Assembly (NCBI RefSeq): GCF_039812505.1
Contig: NZ_JBDIAQ010000002.1
Span: forward strand, 15,735 to 79,734
From: Intrasporangium_A sp039812505
Lineage (GTDB): Bacteria; Actinomycetota; Actinomycetes; Actinomycetales; Dermatophilaceae
DNA length: 64,000 bases
Reading direction: 5' to 3'
In this document: piece by piece, positions 59,539 through 64,000 of the stretch
Layout: every line of letters starts with the position of its first letter
Numbering within the stretch: position 1 is the first letter of the stretch
Translations under genes and position numbers: made by a program
Notes under the pieces: model-generated
Databases searched by the model: none
Told to the model about the DNA's origin: nothing
The model's input: the letters and a program-made list of their open reading frames with translations, nothing else

Positions 59539-60510
59539 ATGGATGCGGCCGTCAGCACCAAGGGGCTGCGCAAGACCTACCGGCGCCGGGGCGGGCGACA
59601 GGTGGCCGTCGCCGGGCTCGACCTGACGGTCCCGACCGGGGGCGTGCACGGCTTCCTCGGCCCCAACGGCTCGGGCAAGACCACCACGATCCGGATGCTG
59701 CTCGGGCTCGCCCGTCCCGACTCCGGGCAGGCGTGGGTCTTCGGCCACCGGGTCCCCGACGCCCTGCCCGCCGTGATCGACCGCGTCGGGGCGATCGTGG
59801 AGTCGCCCAGGTTCTTCCCCGCCTTCACCGCCCGTCAGAACCTGCGCCTGCTGGCCGAGGCGATCGGCACCCCCGGGGCGCGCGTCGACGAGGTGCTCGA
59901 GACCACCCGCCTGCGCGAGCGCGCCGACGATCGCTACGCCGGCTACTCGCTCGGGATGAAGCAGCGGCTGGCCATCGCGGCGACGCTGCTCAAGGACCCC
60001 GACCTGCTCATCTTCGACGAGCCGACCAACGGGCTGGACCCCGCGGGCATCCGCGAGGTCAGGGACACGATGCGGGCCCTCGGCGACCGCGGCAGGACGG
60101 TCCTGGTCAGCTCGCACATCCTCGCGGAGGTGGAGCAGGTCGCCGACACGGTCTCGATCATCGGGCGTGGCCGGCTGCTCGCCGCGGGCCGCGTGACGGA
60201 CCTGCTCGGGGGCAGCACCCAGCTGCGGGTCGGCGTGGCCGACCCGGAGCGGGCGGCGCGCGTCCTGCGCGACGCCGGTCTGCCGACCGAGGCCGACGGG
60301 GCCTTCCTCCGGGTCACCGCGGAGGACGGCGAGGCCGTCTCCCGGACCCTCGCAGCAGAAGGGCTGTTCGTACGGGAGCTCACGCCGCTGCACCCGGACC
60401 TCGAGTCGACCTTCCTGCGCCTGACCACCGAGAGCGGCCTCGGCGCAGCCGAGCCGCAGGCGGTGCCCACGGCAGGCGGCGCTGACCCCACGCGAGGCGG
60501 TACCGCATGA
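59539..60510 (+). CDS. ABC transporter ATP-binding protein (DrrA/CcmA type)
   Basis: ATPase of 323 residues with Walker A GPNGSGKTT, a Q-loop near VESPRFFPAFTARQNL, signature YSLGMKQRL, Walker B LLIFDEPTNGLD and the SHIL switch. A C-terminal 90-residue extension (LRVGVADPERAARVLRDAG) resembles those of drug or natural-product exporters of the DrrA group. The partner permease overlaps it by ATGA. The cargo is unknown. ATG start with GGGGGAG very close upstream. Confidence 0.92.
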   Translation: MDAAVSTKGLRKTYRRRGGRQVAVAGLDLTVPTGGVHGFLGPNGSGKTTTIRMLLGLARPDSGQAWVFGHRVPDALPAVIDRVGAIVESPRFFPAFTARQNLRLLAEAIGTPGARVDEVLETTRLRERADDRYAGYSLGMKQRLAIAATLLKDPDLLIFDEPTNGLDPAGIREVRDTMRALGDRGRTVLVSSHILAEVEQVADTVSIIGRGRLLAAGRVTDLLGGSTQLRVGVADPERAARVLRDAGLPTEADGAFLRVTAEDGEAVSRTLAAEGLFVRELTPLHPDLESTFLRLTTESGLGAAEPQAVPTAGGADPTRGGTA

Positions 60511-61532
60511 GCCGGACCACTCCGACGATGCCGGCCCGCAGCACCAGCGGCCTGCGCCGCGGCCTGGTCGGCGTCGAGCTGCGGCGGCTCCGGTGGCGCC
60601 GGCTCACCAAGGCGCTGCTGGTGCTGACCGTGCTCTTCACCGGGGTCACGGTCTTCGGTGCCTACCAGTCGAGCTCGCCGGACAACCTGGCCCAGCAGCT
60701 GGCCGACTACCGACAGGCCGCCGAGGAGTTCCCCCGGATGCTCGCGGACTGCCGGCAGGCCGAAGCGCAGGCCCGCGAGGACGGGACCCCGCAGGACGAC
60801 TTCGACTGCTCGACGCTGACCCCGCCGACGCTGCAGGACTACGGTCTCGAGTCGCCCGAGGCCGCCGCCCTGACGGTGAGCCTCGCGAGGGCCAACGGCT
60901 TCCTCTACGCCTTCCTCGCGTTCGTCCTGGGTGCCAGCTTCGTGGGCGCGGAGTACACCTCCGGCTCGCTCGGCACCTGGCTCACCTTCGAGCCGCGGCG
61001 GCTGCGAGTCGGCGCGGGCAAGCTCGTCGCCGCGGGCGTCGGCGGCGCGGTGATCACCGCGGTGGGTCTGGCCCTCACCGCCCTCGGGGCCTGGCTGGTC
61101 AGCCGGGTCAACCAGCCCGACCCGGGGCTGGCGCTGCCACCCGGCACGGGGGCGGGCGAGTCGGTCACCCAGGTTGTCCTTCGGGGCCTGGCGGTCGGCA
61201 TCGTCGGTGGCCTGATCGGCGTCGCACTGGCCTTCATCGTGCGCAACACCGGCGCGGTCGTCGCAGTCGTCCTCGGCTACGCCGTCGTCGTCGAAGGGGT
61301 GCTCGCCCAGGGCCTGGGCCACGGCCGGTTCATCCCCTGGCTGCCGATGAAGAACCTCGAGGCCTTCCTGCAGGGCGGGACGACCTACTTCGCCGAGCGA
61401 TGCACGGCGCAGGGGTGCCAGTACGAGCCGTTCACGCTGAGCTACACGCACGGGTGGGTCTACGTGTCGGTCTTCGTCGTCGCCCTGCTCGCCGTCGCAC
61501 TGTGGCTCTTCCGCCGCCGTGACGTCGGGTAG
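60507..61532 (+). CDS. ABC-2 type permease
   Basis: Membrane protein of 341 residues with about six helices. An N-terminal helix (LTKALLVLTVLFTGVTVFGA) is followed by a large external loop with cysteines (ADCRQAE, DCSTLTPP), then the core FLYAFLAFVLGASFVGAEYTSG, whose GAEYTSG is typical of ABC-2 permeases, and GGLIGVALAFIVRNTGAVVAVV. Partner of the overlapping ATPase; together they form an exporter of unknown cargo. The 209 bp to lipA contain two GTATGCCG-type octamers and an inverted repeat. Confidence 0.88.
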   Translation: MSRTTPTMPARSTSGLRRGLVGVELRRLRWRRLTKALLVLTVLFTGVTVFGAYQSSSPDNLAQQLADYRQAAEEFPRMLADCRQAEAQAREDGTPQDDFDCSTLTPPTLQDYGLESPEAAALTVSLARANGFLYAFLAFVLGASFVGAEYTSGSLGTWLTFEPRRLRVGAGKLVAAGVGGAVITAVGLALTALGAWLVSRVNQPDPGLALPPGTGAGESVTQVVLRGLAVGIVGGLIGVALAFIVRNTGAVVAVVLGYAVVVEGVLAQGLGHGRFIPWLPMKNLEAFLQGGTTYFAERCTAQGCQYEPFTLSYTHGWVYVSVFVVALLAVALWLFRRRDVG

Positions 61533-61678
61533 CCCCCGACCACGTCGTATGCCGCCCACCCGCCTTCCCTGCCGGCACCGAACGGGTCACCGGTGACCGA
61601 ACGGATCGGCGGCGACCGGGCCGGCCCAACATGCGCCGCACCACCGCGACGAAGGGGGTGAGCGGCATACGGCGTGGT

Positions 61679-61700
61679 CGCGGGTGCGTGGGCACCCGCG
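61679..61700 (+). promoter_or_regulatory. Inverted repeat abutting the lipA -10
   Basis: CGCGGGTGC (61679-61687) and GCACCCGCG (61692-61700) are perfect 9-bp arms with a four-base loop. The right arm ends directly before the -10 TAGGCT, so it may be an operator for lipA or a terminator for the ABC pair. Confidence 0.5.
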
Positions 61701-61706
61701 TAGGCT
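61701..61706 (+). promoter_or_regulatory. -10 of lipA
   Basis: TAGGCT 36 bases before the lipA GTG. The leader carries GAGGAGG at 61731-61737. Confidence 0.5.
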
Positions 61707-61741
61707 GGCCGGGAGCAACGCCGCCACTTCGAGGAGGTCAC

Positions 61742-62767
61742 GTGTCCGTCGCACCCGAGGGCCGTCGGCTGCTGCGCGTCGAGGCGCGCAACGCCGAGAC
61801 GCCGATCGAGCGGAAACCGTCCTGGATCAGGGCCACGGCGTCGATGGGCCCCGCGTACACCGAGCTGCAGTCGATGGTCCGGTCCGAGGGTCTGCACACG
61901 GTGTGCCAGGAGGCCGGGTGCCCGAACATCTTCGAGTGCTGGGAGGACCGCGAGGCGACCTTCCTGATCGGCGGCGACGTGTGCACCCGGCGCTGCGACT
62001 TCTGCGACATCGCCACCGGACGGCCCACCACGCTCGACCGCGACGAGCCGCGTCGCGTCGCCGAGTCGGTGCGGCGGATGGGGCTGCGCTACTCGACCGT
62101 GACCGGCGTGGCCCGCGACGACCAGCCGGACGGCGCGGCGAGCCTGTATGCCGAGACGATCCGCCAGATCCACCGGCTCAACCCCAACACCGGTGTCGAG
62201 ATCCTGCCGCCCGACTTCGGCGCCCGGCCCGACCTGGTCGGGCAGGTCTTCGACGCCCGGCCGGAGGTGTTCGCGCACAACCTCGAGACGGTCCCCCGGA
62301 TCTTCAAGCGGATCCGCCCCGCCTTCACCTACGACAAGTCGCTGCGGGTGCTCACGATGGCCCGCGAGGCCGGCCTGGTCACCAAGAGCAACCTGATCCT
62401 CGGCATGGGCGAGACCGACCCGGAGATCGAGTCGGCGATCACCGACCTGCACGACGCCGGCTGCGACATCCTCACGATCACCCAGTACCTGCGGCCCTCC
62501 AAGCTGCACCACCCGATCGACCGGTGGGTGCGCCCCGAGGAGTTCCTGCACTGGTCGGACGTCGCCGAGGACAAGGGCTTCAAGGGGGTCATGTCGGGCC
62601 CGCTGGTGCGATCGTCGTACCGGGCCGGGCGACTGTGGGCGGCGGCGATGACCAAGTGGGGCCGGCCAATCCCCGAGCACCTGGCCCACCTCGCCGCGGC
62701 GGCACAGTCCCCCGCTCGCCAGGAGGCCGCGGCATTGGTGGCCCGGGTCGGCCGGGCCGTATCCTGA
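61742..62767 (+). CDS. lipA: Lipoyl synthase
   Basis: Radical-SAM enzyme of 341 residues that inserts two sulphurs into octanoyl groups made by LipB. The auxiliary cluster motif is CQEAGCPNIFECWEDREATF and the radical-SAM motif CTRRCDFCD near residue 80. NLETVPRIFKRIRP and the C-terminal GPLVRSSYRAG arginine-serine motif follow. GTG start with GAGGAGG four bases upstream. Auxiliary cluster delivery may depend on the ErpA-type protein at 37.4 kb (inference). DUF4191 follows in its own short transcript. Confidence 0.96.
   Translation: MSVAPEGRRLLRVEARNAETPIERKPSWIRATASMGPAYTELQSMVRSEGLHTVCQEAGCPNIFECWEDREATFLIGGDVCTRRCDFCDIATGRPTTLDRDEPRRVAESVRRMGLRYSTVTGVARDDQPDGAASLYAETIRQIHRLNPNTGVEILPPDFGARPDLVGQVFDARPEVFAHNLETVPRIFKRIRPAFTYDKSLRVLTMAREAGLVTKSNLILGMGETDPEIESAITDLHDAGCDILTITQYLRPSKLHHPIDRWVRPEEFLHWSDVAEDKGFKGVMSGPLVRSSYRAGRLWAAAMTKWGRPIPEHLAHLAAAAQSPARQEAAALVARVGRAVS
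62760..62765 (+). promoter_or_regulatory. -10 of the DUF4191 gene (leaderless type)
   Basis: TATCCT seven bases before ATG 62773. It overlaps the last codons of lipA, whose TGA begins at 62765. Confidence 0.55.
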
Positions 62768-62772
62768 ACCGT

Positions 62773-63501
62773 ATGGCACGCAAGACGGACGGCTCGGGCA
62801 CGCCCAAGCAGAAGAAGCCCGGACGGATCGCCCAGATCAAGCAGGTCTACAAGGTCTCGAAGCAGTCCGACCCGAACATCGGGTGGTGGATGCTGCTCAG
62901 CTTCCTGGGCACCTTCGCGGTCTTCCTCATCATTGGTTTCGTCCTGCGCAGCCCCTTCTTCCTCGGTTTCACCGGGGTCCTCTGCGGGATCCTCGCCGCG
63001 ACGATCGTGATGAGCCGCAGGGCCGAGCGGGCCGCCTACCGCTCGATCGAGGGCCAGGCCGGCGCGGCCGGCGCGGCACTGAGCTCGATCCGCAAGGGCT
63101 GGTACACCGACCGTGAGCCGGTCGCCGCCGACGTGGCGCGTCCGGGTGACGTCAGCTCGGCGGCCATGGTGTACCGGGCGCTCGGTCGTCCTGGTGTCGT
63201 CCTCGTCGGGGAGGGCCCCACCGGCCGGGTCCAGAAGCTGCTCGCCAAGGAGCAGAAGCGCGTCGAGCGGGTGGCTCCGGGGGTGCCGGTCATCACCATG
63301 GTCGTCGGCGCCGACGACGGCCAGGTGCCGCTGAACAAGGTCGCCTCCCGGGTCCAGCGGCTCAAGCCGGCGATCACCAAGGACGAGATGTCGCTGGTCA
63401 ACAAGCGGCTCAAGTCGCTCGGCGGGATCCGGCCGCCCATCCCGCAGGGCATCGACCCCACCCGGGCGCGTCTGGACCGCAGGGCAATGCGCGGCAAATG
63501 A
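62773..63501 (+). CDS. DUF4191 membrane protein
   Basis: Protein of 242 residues matching Rv2219. A basic start (PKQKKPGRIAQIKQVYKVS) precedes two helices (WWMLLSFLGTFAVFLIIGFVL and FFLGFTGVLCGILAATIVM). The soluble C-terminal half has VVLVGEGPTGRVQKLLAKEQKR and VPVITMVVGADDGQVPLNKVA. The function is unknown; conservation next to lipA is established in actinobacteria. It converges on the RDD gene with six bases between the stops. Confidence 0.9.
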   Translation: MARKTDGSGTPKQKKPGRIAQIKQVYKVSKQSDPNIGWWMLLSFLGTFAVFLIIGFVLRSPFFLGFTGVLCGILAATIVMSRRAERAAYRSIEGQAGAAGAALSSIRKGWYTDREPVAADVARPGDVSSAAMVYRALGRPGVVLVGEGPTGRVQKLLAKEQKRVERVAPGVPVITMVVGADDGQVPLNKVASRVQRLKPAITKDEMSLVNKRLKSLGGIRPPIPQGIDPTRARLDRRAMRGK

Positions 63502-63507
63502 GGCCCG

Positions 63508-63975
63508 TCAGCGCGTGTTGACGATCACCGTGTTGGCGATGCGGTCGTGCATCCCGCGGCCGTCCCGGTCCCAGATCAGCGCCGGAAGGCCGAGGCAGAG
63601 CAGCACGGTGCGTACCAGCACCTGCAACGGGTGAGCCCGTCCCTCCGCGACGTTGCGGACCTGGATGTGGACGAGGCGGTGCCCGACCGTCATGCCGATC
63701 GTGCCGACCAGCAGCAGGTTCTCGACGGCGAAGACCGCCAGCGGGATGAAGCTGCGCGGCCCGGTCTCGCCCCAGCCCGCGCCCCACACGCCCTGGGCGA
63801 TCAACAGGCAGAGGAACCAGTCGATCGCGACGCCGCCCAGCCGACGGCCGAAGCGAGCGATCGAGCCCGCGCCGCTCGGCGGCATACCGAGCCGTCCGCC
63901 CGGGTACTCCCCCGGGGTCCTCGTGCGCGCGCCCGGGCCCTGGAGCCACGAGCCGACGTCCCTGCGATCCACCAC
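63508..63975 (-). CDS. RDD-family membrane protein
   Basis: Protein of 155 residues with RDD-domain features: ARFGRRLGGVAIDWFLCLLIAQ (Arg and Asp signature), FAVENLLLVGTIGMTVGHRL and a final LPALIWDRDGRGMHDRIANT. Three helices are predicted. RDD proteins are membrane proteins of mostly unknown role, some acting as ion or antiporter units. Equivalent to Rv2219A, normally just upstream of glnA1, which would lie past the right edge. GTG start, leaderless. Two adjacent GTG codons are possible. Confidence 0.88.
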   Translation of the reverse strand: MVDRRDVGSWLQGPGARTRTPGEYPGGRLGMPPSGAGSIARFGRRLGGVAIDWFLCLLIAQGVWGAGWGETGPRSFIPLAVFAVENLLLVGTIGMTVGHRLVHIQVRNVAEGRAHPLQVLVRTVLLCLGLPALIWDRDGRGMHDRIANTVIVNTR

Positions 63976-63981
63976 GCGGCC

Positions 63982-63987
63982 AGCCTA
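63982..63987 (-). promoter_or_regulatory. -10 of the RDD gene (leaderless type)
   Basis: TAGGCT six bases before GTG 63975 on the minus strand. Confidence 0.55.
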
Positions 63988-64000
63988 CGTTGGAAAGTTC

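Noticed and set aside
1..64000. Mobile elements, tRNA/rRNA genes or prophage
   Set aside because: No transposase, integrase, tRNA cloverleaf or phage gene was recognised, and base composition is even throughout.

Overview
This is a 64 kb stretch of ordinary chromosome from a very GC-rich actinobacterium. The evidence is the actinobacterial aa3/bcc respiratory genes (diheme QcrC, three-helix QcrA, CtaF), a TCGAAC-N4-GTTCGA LexA box, a B12-riboswitch/ECF cluster, PASTA kinases, many GTG starts and many leaderless genes. From left to right the gene order follows the Mycobacterium tuberculosis block from Rv2172c (metF-like) to Rv2219A (RDD protein, just before glnA1). The mycobacterial mannosyltransferase genes (mptA, Rv2181, pimB) are absent, which suggests a non-mycolate actinomycete, probably Micrococcales/Intrasporangiaceae; that family placement is inference. 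No IS element, phage, CRISPR array, tRNA or rRNA was found.

Layout. 1-339: 5' part of a methyltransferase gene. 376-5208: an SOS-type mutagenesis operon (DUF6504, HEPN protein, DnaE2) with its LexA box. 5361-12030: metF, an idsA-type prenyl synthase, an Rv2175c-like DNA-binding protein divergent from a PknL-like PASTA kinase, an EamA exporter and a threonine aldolase. 12033-20792: aroG, an acyltransferase, an operon of SRPBCC / small Cys-motif protein / ROK glucokinase / endonuclease-fold protein, a FadD15-type acyl-CoA ligase and a secreted metalloprotease-like lipoprotein. 21196-24763: DEDDh/GIY-YIG nuclease, RAM-domain protein, trpD and a pseudo-receiver. 24930-33234: the respiratory supercomplex genes ctaE-qcrCAB and, on the other strand, ctaC-ctaD-ctaF. 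Between them lie a small zincin and a compact transcription unit with a 14-codon ORF. 33489-37800: aat, an adenosine-kinase-like gene, a DsbA-like/SufR-like pair divergent from a 7Fe ferredoxin, and an ErpA-type protein. 37947-43409: glycerate kinase, M20 dipeptidase, isoaspartate methyltransferase-like protein, DUF3043 and a serine hydrolase. 43570-49417: cobalamin riboswitch followed by an exported SCO2322-type protein, EcfT, a fused double EcfA, EcfS, cobU and cobS. 49460-63975: gcvT, pepA, two small proteins, lpdA-sucB, a TIGR01777 protein, a second kinase, lipB, an ABC exporter pair, lipA, DUF4191 and RDD.

How the genes work together. Three themes recur. Aerobic respiration is covered by bcc complex and aa3 oxidase genes transcribed towards each other. 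Lipoate-dependent metabolism is covered by lpdA, sucB, lipB, lipA and gcvT. Cobamide salvage is covered by riboswitch-controlled uptake plus CobU/CobS. The least described parts are the SOS operon carrying a HEPN protein, the anchored exported protein in the B12 ECF operon, the 14-codon transcription unit at 29.9-30.1 kb, the TIGR01777 gene that has no start codon, and an 8-bp motif (GTATGCCG/CGGCATAC) that recurs about nine times more often than composition predicts.
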